NCBI GenBank assembly: GCA_900618795.1 | Contig: UYJD01000016.1 | Coordinates: forward strand, 335,899 to 399,898 | Reading direction: 5' to 3' | DNA length: 64,000 bases | Origin: Cyanodermella asteris | Taxonomy: Eukaryota; Ascomycota; Lecanoromycetes; Ostropales; Stictidaceae | In this document: positions 1 through 14,472 of the stretch, in pieces | Layout: each line of letters begins with the position of its first letter | Position numbering within the stretch: the first letter of the stretch is position 1 | Notes under the pieces: generated by a model | What the model was told of the DNA's origin: nothing | The model's database searches: none | Seen by the model: only the letters and a program-made list of their open reading frames with translations | Translations under genes and position numbers: made by a program

Positions 1-3000
1 CGCATTCTGCGCGTCTGATCCACGAGCAGGTGTCAAGTCGTTACCTTTACTTTTTTGCTTTGGCTGTGGCGGTATGTACGGCGGCGATTCCATGAGCGGC
101 AGTGGCGCCTGGACCTGCTCTTCCGGAGGACCGTTCGGAAACAGTCTGTACCATCCAGGCGGTCGTTCTCGCGGCGGAACATTCCTCCAAGCGTCTGCTA
201 TCGGATCTTTATGCCTTTTGCCTGGTTGCCAGTTGCGATCTGCGGCCGAATTTTTGGCATTACCGCGTCCGGCGGCCCTCGGCGGTGATGAATTCTTTTT
301 GCTGTTTTCTGGACTGCTGTCTTCCAGAACAATTGGGTCAGAATTTGTGCCCGGGTGGTTTCTGGGCGATCTGCGACGCCCCGAAGGGTCGGGAGCTTTG
401 GGCGGATGCTCGCTCGAGTGATCTGGCTGCTCGATTGATTCTTGAGGTTGCTGCGATGGCTCTCCACTCTCCATTGAGGGTTCGTCTGCCGAAGACCCTA
501 CAGCTCCGTCTGGCTCGAGATTTCCCTCGCCATCGACATCATGTTCTTCTTCATCGAGGTCCTGATGGCCATATGCCTGATCCATCATGTCGTCCCAGTT
601 CGGTGATGATGACGACGATTTCTGATCGCCTTCTCCCTGATTCTGGATGTTTACTTGCTCCTTGTTCTTCGCGCCGACAGGAGGAGCAGAAGGCGTCTCA
701 TCGCGGTTCGTGGAGCTAGACTTATCAAGATCGATCGTCTGTCCGTCCTCCATTTTGCGTCGGTCTCTTTTCAATCGATCCCTCAACGACATTTTCGACT
801 GTCTGGAACTACGCTGTTGGGCCGGGGACGGACTTTTGGCGGGTTGCTTTCCATCTTTGCCAGAGGGAGTGCTCTTGGTGGGTGGGTCCGCCGACTTATC
901 AGCTAAGGCTGGCGTTTGCTGAGTAGTTGGCAATCCACCCGTGCTGGGATTGTAGCTCCCGGAGTGATCATCAAACAAGATATCTTGAAGATCTTCTTTC
1001 GTCGGAGCATTCCCGTTTCCATCTTTACTGGAACCCTGGCTCGTGACAGAGCCCTCAAATAAGCTATCGAGTGAGTTCTGACTTGTCTGAGAAGCATTTT
1101 CTTGACCCACATTGGCAGCATCGCTATCGATAGTCGGGCCTACAGACGTGTTGATGGGACGCGGAGTTGTCCGAGCGATTCCCTTTCCATTCTTATCGGA
1201 GCCATTGGTCCGGGTAGAGTGGTTGCTCGTGGCCTGAGAAGATCTGGACAATTGGCTCGGGCCCCTTGACGCAGCCCTTTGATCCCTCTGCTCGTTGGCG
1301 GTTGGCACACGTGGCGGGGATGGCTTCTTTGCAGAGTCTCTGGACCGCCTTGCTGAGGACTGAGTGGAAGGAGGCTGAGGCTCTGCCGGAGTCTCGCGTC
1401 CAAGCTCGGTTGTAGGGGGAGAGACTTGTCCAAGCTCTCTTCGTACCTCAGCTTCCAGTCTCTTCTTCTCGGCTGTTTTCGGCTCCTCTCCTTTACGAAT
1501 TCTCTCCTTCTCTTCCTTCTTGAACCTATTGAGTCTTACCTTGGCTGGTGTGGGTACACCCTCTTCTGAAACATAGCTTTCCGAGTCGCTCGTCAATTCG
1601 CTGCCTGACGATATCTCGACCTCGTTGTCGGCGTCCCACTGATCACGATCATATTGGTTGCTGTGCCTCTCGTCATCAATGCCGTTTTGCAAATTCGCCC
1701 AGGCGTCAAGCATGGCTTGTTCCAAAGCGGCGTCGTTGTCGTCCTCGTTGTCGAGGTTCTGTTCAGGCAAAATTACAGGGCGACTCGGACTTTTCTGGTT
1801 CCTTCTTGGGCTGGTCTGGTCACGTTTGTTTCGCTTGTTTGACCTATCGGGGGTCGTACTCAGTGTGCGTTTCTTACCACGATCTAGGGATTGGTCTTTG
1901 ACAGGACGCGTAGGGTCTGGTGAAAAACTTGAGTTGGGTTCTAAGTTACTCCTCAGTGCCTATGCATTCCTCATCGGGCACGGCGCTTACCCTTTGATGC
2001 CTTCCTGTTGGCTTTGGGGCCTGACTTGGGCTGTTCACTTAGCTTCCGTTTCTTTTCTCGCGGACCTTCCCCTTCCTCTTCTCCATCTCCTTCTTCTCCA
2101 TCCTCCTTTTGTCCAGCCGTCTTCTTCGTTTCTTCCGCCGTCTTCTTCGCGTTCAACGATCGCTCCGATTCGCAGAACAAAGTGCTGGCAATTTTACAAC
2201 TTTCCAAATGTGCTTTACGTTTCGCCGATCTCACTTCAGGTGTTTTACCTGAACACTATAAAGAACGTTAGTAAATCAGATCCAAACTGACGATCCTCGT
2301 GTACGCGAAAACAACTTACCACTCTCTTGACGTCTGCTCCACATTGCGGGCAAATCTCAATTTCACCTGGAATCTTCTTTGATTTCGGATATTGTCGCTG
2401 CAACCTAGCTGCGAGTTTCTCCTTCTCATCCTGCTGCCTCTGGCTCTCATTGTTCTCAGGTTTCTTGGGAGGGATCCCAAGATTCTTGGCTGGGTTCGCA
2501 TCTTCTTTTGTCTGCTTTGTCGTTGCTTTTTGCTTGCCAGTTTGGCTTGCCTTTCTCTTCGTGCCCCTGGGAGGCTCGCCTGCTTGTTCTTGCGGTGGCT
2601 GTGCTCGTGTCTGCGGCTGTTTATGCTCGGCTGGCACAGAGACTCCTGGTGCAGTAGGCAATGGTGCACGCCGACTTCCCTGAGGCTTTGGCGGGACAGG
2701 TTTTATCCTCAAGGCATCCAACAGCGACCTGGCCTTCTGCCCGGGCCTCTGTCTCGGTACCTTCGATGGTGTGTCACTGTCTACGCCTCCAGGTTGCGGC
2801 CGGTGCGCTGTCGGGATGCGTGGCTCTTCAGCTGGAGTATCGCCTCCAGGGATCGTATCCATCGGCTTGAATTTCGGCTGCGGCTTCTGATGACGCCGAC
2901 CACCACGACCAGGCTTGCTCGAATCATCGCCATCAGTGCTTTCGTTATTATCCGCATCCGATGTGCTGCTTGTCGTTCCGCGACTCGAATCACTCGTGCC

Positions 3001-6000
3001 TTTCGGTCTCTTCGCGTTGCGTTGATTTTTATGAGTTGGGCTGACAGTTCTTGCTCTTTTAGTTCCCTGTTTACCTGTGTTGGCGCCTGAAGTACCGGCT
3101 GGTCCCTCTGCTTGGACGAGCTGAGAACCTTTTTCGGCTTCTCCGGTCAATGCTCTCGTGCGGCGACGTGACCCGGGCTGACTTGCTGGCCGTTCCACTC
3201 GACCATCCCCAGTATTGCTGTTGCGCTCTGAGTTCAAGGGGACTGACCGAGATCTAGTCTTGGACCTAGTCATTGGTGGGCTACTGAGAGGTGGAGCGGA
3301 GCTCTGTCGGTTCCCGGACGTCCGGGTCTGCTTGTTGGTCGTGGGGTTCGACTCAGGTTGACCAGCTGTCGTTGTTGTGTTGGTTCCCGCCTTGAACTGA
3401 GATTGACGCGTCCTGTCTTCCGTGTCTGACCGGTCTGAGGGGTCTGAATCGCCTTGCGGCACCTCCGACTCTTGAGAGTCGGGTTGAATTTGAGTGTATT
3501 TCGGACTTGAGGCAGGACTTCCGGTTGGAGTCTGATTAAGCTCGTCCAAGGCATCTTTGAACCATTCAGGCTGGTCACCCTCCCAGATCACCCGCTTCTT
3601 TCTTAGCCCAGCTCCCCGAGGGTATTCAAGCTCAATGCTTGCCAAATCTGGGTCTTTTCCCCTTGGTTTCGGGTCAGGCTGCGGCGTGCCATCAGCGACA
3701 GCGGGCTTCCTCGGCTGAGGCTTGCCTTTGCCCGGTTTATAGCGCTTCTGACGGTCCCAGGCTTTGATTTCTTCTTCGGATAGCTCCCAATCAGAATCCA
3801 TATTAATGACCTGTTTCTGCTTGAGCGCCTTGCCCTGAGCAAAGCCTGGCTTACCATGTTGTAAAATTTGAACTCGCCTCTCCTCATCGTCAAAATCCAC
3901 TTCGCGTTCATCGTCCTGATCACTATCATTGTCGACCTCATCTTGCTTCCCTTCTCCTTCATTGTGTTCTTCTTCCTCTTCCTCCTCTTCCTCTTCGTCG
4001 TCGTCGTCTTCTTCTTCTTCATCGTCATCCTCGTCTCCACTCATTCTCGGAACCTCTTTGTCTTCGTCACCATTCACTGGATCGGCGCTCACGAAGTCGT
4101 CGACCGCTGCATCAGGTATCCTTGAACCTTCATCGTCCCTGATAGCGTGAGGAGAAGTAAGGATGGTGAACAACAAATCCCTGGCAGCTGCCAAGATCCT
4201 CTTCGTCTCCGCCGAGTCGGGCGTGATTGCGTCGGGCGGTCGCCTGGACCTGAGGTGTTCTTGTGCTCTTCGGATTTCTGGACTCGACAGTCCGAGCCAG
4301 CGCCCAATGTTCGATGTATTTTCTGGGGTCGCAAGCTCCTTTTCGGTGTTTGAGTCATCCTTTGGGTCGAAATCCGGTTTGTTACGAGTGTCAAGCGCAA
4401 GCAATCGATGCATTTCCTGGTGTTCACGCTGTTCCTTGGTAGTTAAAAACCTCTGAATGGCGTGGCAGTCTTCTACCGTACAGTAGGTGTCGGTGTGCAT
4501 GTTGAGATGATCTTCTCTCTGGATCGGATTCAAGTTGCCCAGAACAGTATGACAGCCCAAATGATAAGGGCAGATTGTGTTCTCGTCCAGATGCACCAGA
4601 GAAGCCGCCGTAGATGTTGCAAGTTGTTCCCGTCCCAGAGGATCCACAGATGGAACATTGGTCATGTTGTTGAAGCCGTGCATGGAATAGTGTCTGTGGC
4701 GTTGAAAGTCGTCCATGAACCCTGTACGCGCGTGACAAAGCGCATGCTTCGGGCAAGTGATTTTGATTTTCATCAATTCAGGATGCATCGTGCGATGACT
4801 TTCACGCTGAGCTTCAGTGAAGTCACCAATCACGGCATGGCAGCGAGATGTAGGACATATTTCCTTTGCCTTCGAACGAGCGGAACTTTTGGCATGGATA
4901 TTTGAGGAATCTTGATGTTCTAAGGGAGTAAGGAGGCCGTCTCGACCAGTACGCGTTGGCGTTACCCCTTTCGTAGGTGGCTCATTGATAGGCTGGTTTT
5001 GTCGCTGTCGAGGGTGGATGTCAGTTGGATTCGGCTGGCTGTGAGAACGATTGATGGGAGCTGATGCTTCCGGCACCGAATTGTGGCTCGGAGACTTCGG
5101 AGCTGACTTCGCTTGTGACGCCGCCCCCGGGTCTGTGCAGGGTATTCTCTGGTGGCGGCCCTTACCGTTGCCTTTCAAAGCGTCGTCATATTGTTCAAAT
5201 GTCGTATCTCCGGGGTTCCAGCCAGCTGGATACAAATTGATAGCATCATCGTCAATCCTCCAAAGGAAATCTCGATGAAATTGATATCGACTGTACAGGC
5301 TATCGCTGTCAGTCTTGGAACCGTCCCTGTTCGTCCCGTAGAAAGTCTTTTTTCGCCAAAACCCGGAGATCTTGAGCCAATCGACGGAACTATATCGTGG
5401 AACAGTGGCCCAGATCGTCTTTAAGATTCGTCTCTCGTGCGGAAATAACTGATTGACAATATTGAGAAGGTTCCAGATAGAGTGTAACTCGGCCTCGTCC
5501 GGTCTGACCATACCTGGAACCCAGTTGCTGATAGTCCATGGCAGGTACTGGTGGATGTTGCGGGCATCACGAACGAAGAGTTTATCAAACTTGCGGAACA
5601 CAATCCATTCGGTGAGCCCCTCGTTGGTCTCCGACAAAAGCTTCTCTCGCAGAAAAGTACTAAAATCCTCCTTTCCGTCCCAAGTGTGCTGGGTCAAGCC
5701 TTGTGGACGCGTCGAGTCCGCTCCTGCCGATTCGGGATCCTCCACGAATGTGAGTTGGAATTCCTGCTCAGGGGATTGGGCAGGAAAAGGAATACCACCG
5801 AACAGCGTTTGCATGAAAATTTCCTGATAGTCATCCAGATCGATCTCATCGATGTCTTTGTGCGTGAAAGCGAGCCACTTTTCTCTGGCCAACCGTTTGA
5901 TCACCAACCGGTATCGATCCAGTTCGAGCTGCTTCTGGGGCTTGACCCCTGCACCACGTACAAACTCGTCGTATATCACATGTCTCTCCTCGTGCACGCA

Positions 6001-6180
6001 CTGGTAGATGTGACGATCGTTGGGACCTGCTGGCGTTGACCCGACCGGGAGACGGTCTCTGCGAGCTTGATCCTGTCCTGGCAGTCGCGTCTGTTCGTTT
6101 CTTGGCTCCGATCGGTCTGCGCTGTCATTGCTGAAAACGTAGCGAATTCCGTCAATGTCTTGTTCTTCTATTCCAGCCAT
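1..6180 (-). CDS. Giant acidic, disordered protein with four tandem C2H2-like repeats (3' end off the window)
   Basis: Three exons on the minus strand: 6180-2320, 2255-1991 and 1940-1; the frame is still open at the left edge, so at least 2022 residues. Both introns are canonical (64 bp with a TACTAAC branch point; 50 bp) and keep phase. The first in-frame ATG is at 6180; the longer open frame upstream begins only with GTG. Residues about 1-330 look folded. About 440-590 carry four repeats of C-x(4,5)-C-H ... H-x3-H. Then follow a nearly pure Asp/Glu run (plus-strand 3955-4045), long Ser/Pro/Gln/Lys-rich disorder, and near 1274 a CPQCG motif followed across the intron by HLESC, resembling an H-x3-C (UBZ4/Rad18-like) finger with an enlarged spacer. 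No family recognised. A nuclear chromatin- or nucleic-acid-binding role is only an inference from the fingers and the basic and acidic tracts. Confidence 0.8.
3955..4045 (-). repeat. Trinucleotide-type acidic codon run (Glu/Asp)
   Basis: GAA/GAG/GAC/GAT codons run almost without interruption in the large minus-strand gene and encode roughly 30 acidic residues. On the plus strand this reads as a CTT/CTC/GTC microsatellite. It is coding, and such runs commonly vary in length between strains. Confidence 0.85.
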
Positions 6181-7946
6181 GATTGCTAGCCAAGAAAGCT
6201 GCGCCAAAAGCTGGCGACCAGCACTGAATTGCGATGTTTCTCCGAGATGCACGAGAAGAGCGGTACGGTAACAAGGCACAATGCGAAATAGTTCTCAAGG
6301 AAGCGGACCAAGGCGCGACATGCGCTTCTCTCGTAGTATACATGGCAAACATGGAGCACAAAGAGAAGACAGCTGGAATGGCCGGCGACGTAGCCATTTC
6401 CGGTAATTTGACAGCTGATGCTGCGGACGAAAGGCATTTGCAACTCGCATCAGCTGGAGGAAGCATCGCAGACAAAGGGGACATTTGGTTGATACTTGTC
6501 CAGAGTTCCTTTTCCGGTGCAGAGGACGAACAAAGGAGTTTACGCGCGATTGAAGTGGTCTGCAAACGCACTACGGCAGCTTGAGTGAGGGATCGGCGGC
6601 CCTCAAGGACGATTGCCGTTATCCTGAGACAAATGAAAGATGATGCATGGACTCGTCGACACAAGCGATACAGTGTCAAGGGTAGGGTTCGAGGCTTGAC
6701 CATCGTGAGGAGAAGCTGAGTACGAAAGCACAGACGAAAACTGCGAGCCGCATTGGCTTACATAATTCAGAGCTTAACCGTCGAGCCCGTGCGAGGTTCA
6801 ATTTGGAATACGGGTATAGATCTACACTTCACAGTTTCATCGAATACCGACCAGTCTATCAAGATTGAAAAGCTCGCTTGAAACCACAAGTGCCCTTGCA
6901 ACTTGCTTTCTCTGGGTAGGTACAGCTAGTATAATGCCTCGACGAGCAATGCAAGGAGTCGGAAGCCACGAAATCCAGAATTTGGCGTTCAGGTGACGCA
7001 TTCATCTCGGAGCGCACATCTCAGATGAGGCTACGGCGAAATTCGGGGTCACATATGCTGCCAACGAGGCGATTGACGAACTGATTCGTGTACTGAGTCA
7101 CGTCAGCACACGGAAAGGAGTGCTCCGAATCGCAGTTTCGTAAAAGTGACCACAGCGCGCTTTGTCTCAAGCTTCATGGCTTCTGGAAACCCTATGTCTG
7201 TTCTTCGACAGCCCCTAATTATAGAGTGGTCTATGCTGGCTCCTTTGGTACTCGACAGATGCGTCCGTGAACGGATCTAGCCGCCGCCTTGAGATCCAGA
7301 AAGGATTCGAACAAAGAAGCCCACTCGACTGTAGCTACGAACAAACCATGTATATCATGATTAGCTAGAACTGCGCAAAACTGCCGCTTTCAGCCGAGAC
7401 ATGAGAAGAAGATTTTGACCATGCTCGATCAAGAACGGGGAAGGGGGTCGTCACCCGAGCTTGCGTTCTCGGTCTCGAGTACACGATGCATAAGTACTAG
7501 AAGTATCATCATCGCAACCGACACACAGTTCTATGATTTCTGAACCCGTAGTTGTCGATCCGTCGCGCCAGCCGTGATCCTTCGTGGCATAGTATCGAGT
7601 ATCCGTAATTCATCTCTGGCGAAAGAGGCCGGGAGGAAACCAGGGGGCGTCGCAGCACTTGCATTTAGAATTTAGAAAATTGAAATGCGCTCAATACATT
7701 ATCAACGCACGTCGAGATTTTCCGTACGCAAAAAGCGTGCCGGATGACCGACAATAAAAATCGCAACGATGTTTGCGCGACTCAGAACAACCACGAGCGT
7801 CCAAAAATTCTTTCAACCAACTTTCCCGACCAGATTTTTTTTTAACGCCATCAAAACTTTTACATTGCCACACACTTTGACCACGCCTTGAGCTTCTCAG
7901 GCATAATCACGATCCTAACTGGAAGACCCTCCCCCAAATATTCGCG
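6181..7946. other. Intergenic region between divergent genes
   Basis: About 1.8 kb separates the divergent starts of the giant acidic protein and TRM112. Open frames here (for example minus 6703-6152) overlap the 5' end of the giant gene in another frame and show no domain, so I treat them as chance. No convincing tRNA or repeat was seen. Confidence 0.5.
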
Positions 7947-8687
7947 ATGAAGATCCTGACGGCCAACTTTGTCACTTGCGCCGTAAAGGCGTGCAAAACC
8001 TCTTCCGACTTATTCCCGCTCCACTTTCGCGATGCCGAGCTCGAGCAGACTGAGATGGAGTACAACCCGGATTTCATCCGCAACATCCTGCCACGGATAG
8101 AGTGGGATGCGTTGAGGACGACAGCTGCAGAGGTGAGAGCTCCCAGATCATCCTGCCTGAATATGCCGTTTCATGCGTACTACAGAGATTGTGTCGCGGG
8201 ATCGAGTTTGCTGGGGGGGTTTTCATTCTCCTTTTTTCTTCCTTGTCAATGCAACACTTGCCCATCAAGTTTTGTCGACCAGGCCAAAGGTGCGCCTACG
8301 ACAAGACCCTCCTACAGAGCATATTAAAGGACATTGAAAAAAAGTTCTTTCCAAACCGACGAGCTACGACGCAATGAGTTTATGCTAAAGCGCTTCCAGC
8401 TCGGCTTCACGACCCTTCCAGAAACCAAACCCGAACCAGCTGCCGTGCCTTCTGCGCCGTCGGGAACAGAGGACGAGGCCGGACAGAACGACGCGGAAAT
8501 GGCAGATGCGCCCGCTGCACCGACAAAGGCCGCATCGTCAGAGGATGACAAATTGTGGCAAGACCTACACACGCTGTTGCTGCAGACGGAGGTGGTGGAA
8601 GGCAAAATGGTATGCGGGAATTGTGGGCACGAGTACAAAATCAAGGAGGGGATTGCAAATTTTCTGCTGCCAAACCACTTGGTCTGA
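7947..8687 (+). CDS. TRM112: Multifunctional methyltransferase activator Trm112
   Basis: Exons 7947-8132 and 8400-8687 give 157 residues; the 267-bp intron is phase 0. The N-terminus MKILTANFVTC and the C-terminal block MVCGNCGHEYKIKEGIANF...LLPNHLV are the hallmarks of Trm112. CGNCG and the N-terminal Cys residues belong to the zinc-binding region. Known family role: obligate small partner of class I methyltransferases acting on tRNA (Trm9, Trm11), 18S rRNA (Bud23) and release factor eRF1 (Mtq2). Residues about 68-110 form an acidic Ala/Glu-rich insertion, longer than in yeast but common in filamentous fungi. The long intron contains an ATG-bearing frame (8102-8377) that I regard as non-coding. 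The identification is secure. Confidence 0.96.
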
Positions 8688-9088
8688 TGCAGTGGATAGC
8701 AGGGGCTCGTTCAAGGCACGGGCTGATGTCACTTCAAAAGCACGGGGCCCCAGCATCGGAATGATGCAGTTGATCACAGGGAACGACTGTTGGCAATGGT
8801 ACGACCTTAATTATCACCAAGACAGTGGCAGGCCTATCACATGGTTCAAGCGTCTATCGCATTTGGGGGTGTATCATAGTCTGTTATCCATAACAATCAT
8901 CTCTCATCCCAAGATACTCCACGACCGCCGCATGCATTCAATTGCATCGCATCGAATAAGAAGGTGCCAAAACCCATTCACATCGTTGGTAGCTCGTGAC
9001 TTTATTCGGCCCGCGCCGTCTAGACATGTTAGGTGATATCGTCAAGCTGCAAACAAGTATCCTCGCGTCGTATTCCCTTGTTCATCCT

Positions 9089-11386
<2,298 letters not shown>

Positions 11387-13536
11387 AATTGCGGTGTGCG
11401 TGGGTGTTCGTGAGTGACGAGCTGTTCTTAAAGCGGTTGAGGGGCAATTGGGAGCGGAGGGACGCCGCAACGGGGCAAGGCGCGAGAGTGCTTTGTTCGG
11501 AGAGCGAAGAAGGGAGGATGAAGGTTATTGTAAAGAAGGTAGAGGGAGGAAGAGGCGGGAAGGGAGGCAGGAGGATGTTGACGGACGGAGCTGAGGGATA
11601 GCTGTAACTAAGTACTCAAACAAATGCCGGGCTGAGTGTGGAGGGACTGACGCCAGCTATTGGCGGACACGGGCATGAGACAAAACAGCTGCTGTGGAGC
11701 TTCTACCTATGAATACGGACGGGCTGCTAAGGGATCCCGTACGCTACCCAGTAAGCTACCTAGTTATAGTACCTAGTCACCCAGTTACCCAGTTACCGCC
11801 TACTCAGCCGACCGCCTGTGCAGACCGCTTTCTCCTCAGCTGTCCGCCAATTTGCAACTTGCAACTCTCAGCTTAAAGACTCTTCTTCATCGGGCCTCCG
11901 ACGTTTCAAGTGTCAGCAACCGCTCTTACCACTGCTCAGCCTCTTATCGCCCTGCTACATACAGTACTCGCCGGCCGAGACTGCTATGATCACCACAACG
12001 CTGGCTTCGACAAAGGTATCGCTTCCGGCGACACCCTACCAACCTTCCTGGCTTCGTCTTCTCGTGCTGCTGCTGCCGACATGCTTTGCCATGACTTGCA
12101 AGCCCAGGCCCAAGCACACGCTCTCTTCGCTCTGTTTTTAGACACGCCGTTCGCTTCTCGCCCGCTTAGACGCCCAATCCCGGCGGACTGGCTGCGCAAA
12201 GCCCCATCGATCCACGGCGAAACGAGGCGGGCGTCGTCATGGCATCCAGCCCTCTACCTCACTTCCAGTATCGCAATGACAACCGTAGGAAAGCGGTTGT
12301 CAAATATAGCCATAGCAACTTGTTCAAGACACCTAGCCAAATACCCAGGTCGCTACCCACGTAGCTTCATTGCGAACCAGCACCTGGCTTCCCACACAGC
12401 CACATGCCCGTCCAGCATCTATTTGGCTAGTCACTCATTCAAACGTACAGCTGAGCATCTTTTTTCCAGCATTCCACAAATTCCTGCCAAAACCCCGCCG
12501 GGGCTTTGAATAGATTGGACAGGTAGCAATCTACTCGTAGCTTGAGCATGGTGTACAAGCAGGTATAATCAACCAACATCCCAGCGCATGCTCCCACCCT
12601 TCTCATGGATCCCTGTCTAGTTGCAGCAGCACGTTTTCGCGTCAAAGCACAACCAGAGTCGCGTCTCACCTTCTCCTGATGCTGTGGCACGCCGCGACTT
12701 GGCAGCGAAGCAGTTGATGCCATACCGAACGATGTCCATGGGCGGCCGAAGATCCACTTGCTCGTATCCGTCGAAGTGGGACTGCGGATCATTCGAACAG
12801 TGTCGAGGTGGAAAAAAAAAAAGTGGCACAGCAAAATACTAGATGATCGACGCTAGGGCTAGGCTTTAGTGAGCGCACCCGCTATTAAGGGTGCTTACCA
12901 GACGGCTTCAGTTGATACCTCCAGGGGTAATCAGGGGACTCTTCAGCTTGGCAATTTTGCTGTGCCACTTATTTTTTCCACCGCGAGACAGTATAGCGCA
13001 TGGCAGTCTGCTCGGATGAGGATGCTTTTCTCGTAGACGATAGAGCTGATATTTGGCTGATCAACAGAGGCGATTGCTGGCTTCGTTGGGTCGAGTAAGG
13101 TACGCCCACGAAGAGTGTTCGACCCCGTTGATCGCATCCTTGGTGTCTGAAGTACGGAGCTGCGTACTCCGCGACTAATCCTTCTCGTCCCACACTCGAA
13201 GTTCCGACTTGCAAGGGTCAGTCAAGATGCTGGTTAAGGACCTGCGCTTCTATTGATGACCATACGAACAGGAGCTGCTGCTGCGCTGCAACAGGTCCAC
13301 GCCTTGTCAACACTGGAGGTGAAAAGGGGTCTAGCCTTGAAGTTCCTCCAGAAAATTCTGACCCAACAGTCAGCACTAGCATCTACAGCTGTTCCGGTGA
13401 TTGTCAGCTCGACGATCCCACCAAATCAGGGCGGCTTGCTATCGCTTGTATCAGCTCGCTCTTTCAGCCTCGGCAGGCACGGTGTTACTACGTGGCCGTG
13501 ACCCGGTTGTTCTCTTCAGCCTCACTGTTTGTTGCC
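11387..13536. other. Intergenic region with GFA1 promoter and an inverted-repeat element
   Basis: Over 2 kb without a supported gene. It includes the GFA1 upstream region, a short direct-repeat patch of TACCCAGTTACC-like units near 11735-11810, and the inverted repeat listed separately at 12807-12982. The open frames found here (for example plus 11910-12509, minus 12834-12439) show no recognisable domain. Confidence 0.5.
12807..12982. repeat. Inverted-repeat (MITE-like) element with internal hairpin
   Basis: Left arm 12807-12837 and right arm 12954-12982 are near-perfect reverse complements: GGTGG, an A-run (11 or 6 A), then AGTGGCACAGCAAAAT. The arms flank about 116 bp that contain a small perfect hairpin (GCACCC at 12875, GGGTGC at 12889). 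Weak inverted similarity continues outside both arms (ATCCG ... GACTGC ... GTGTCG/GTCTCG), so the true element may be longer. No transposase is encoded and I could not recognise a target-site duplication. Confidence 0.6.
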
Positions 13537-14472
13537 ATGCCACCAACTATCATTCTGATCCGTCACGGGCAGGCTGTACACAATGTCACAGATAAGTCAC
13601 CACACGGCTGATTGCGTTTCGCCATGGGTGGACGGAGAGTGATGCCAATTCGATCCGTACTGTGGTATTACCCTTCGCGCTGAATGACCTCCGCTTCAGG
13701 CGCACCTTCAAGGTGGGTACTCCTGTATCTGGACTTGTTGTCATCTCTTCTGTCCACCCGAAACGTGTTCTCATCTGTTACTAGCTGACACCGTCCACAG
13801 AATTGGGCCTTGGTAGATCCACCATTGACGGAGACAGGCATTCAGCAGGCGAAAGAGCTGGAAACCCAACTTCGCGAGAATGTACCAATCGCGTCGCAAA
13901 TCGGCTTGATCGTCATCTCGCCCTTTTCGCGTACCATCCAGACAGCATTGCACGGCCTGAGATGGCTTATAAGAGACGGAGTCCCTGTTCGGCTGGACGC
14001 GTTCTGGCAAGAGAATTCGGAGCAAAACTGTGATCGGCCAACCTCAAAAGAACATTTGTTCAAGCAGTATCCCAACCTGTCCTTTCCGGAAGAGCCCCCC
14101 GGATATGCTGATAAGAAGGGTCCCTTCGCATTCACTCAGACGGCGATTGAGGCGCGGGGCAAGCATGTGAGGCAATGGCTCAAGGATCGACCGGAAAAGG
14201 TGATCGCGGTCGTGTCGCATTCGGCATTCCTGAGACTAGGTGCCTCTGGAGATGTCAAATGGAGATATGCAAATGCAGATTATCGCATCTTCGATTTCGC
14301 GGATGACGATAGCGACCAGATTGTGCAGTGGAGCGAAACAAGGGAAACGGGAGGTGGCATGGGTCGCAGCGAGAAAGAGCCGCAGGTCGTACGTCCGTGG
14401 GATTTTCAGAATGCTGCAAACCCCGATACAATCAAGGACGAGGCTGACGAGGGCGTAAAGCCTTATGGTTGA
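13537..14472 (+). CDS. Histidine phosphatase (phosphoglycerate mutase-like) family protein
   Basis: The N-terminal exon from ATG 13537 encodes MPPTIILIRHGQAVHN with the RHG phosphohistidine signature. The main exon begins after an acceptor CCACAG at about 13800 with NWALVDPPLTETG and runs to 14472. It holds the second conserved Arg (ISPFSRTIQT) and the later catalytic His (VVSHSAFLR). Fungal homologues of this family are small cytosolic phosphatases of unclear substrate. The 5' splice site is a problem: the expected break, after HNVTD, is followed by AAGTCA instead of a GT donor. The nearest usable donor (GTCACA at 13585) deletes three residues but keeps phase. The gene is therefore either spliced from a weak site or damaged. 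The family call is firm; the intron boundary is not. Confidence 0.75.

Noticed and set aside
55-719. Three overlapping plus-strand open frames at the left edge
   Set aside because: They are antisense to the open exon 3 of the giant minus-strand gene, whose frame joins upstream exons through two canonical introns.
1941-1990. Stop codon TGA at 1971-1973 as the end of the giant gene
   Set aside because: It lies inside a 50-bp intron with GTAAGC donor and CTTAG acceptor that joins two long frames in phase.
6152-6703. 183-codon minus-strand frame overlapping the 5' end of the giant gene
   Set aside because: No domain, different frame from the gene, and composition like untranslated sequence.
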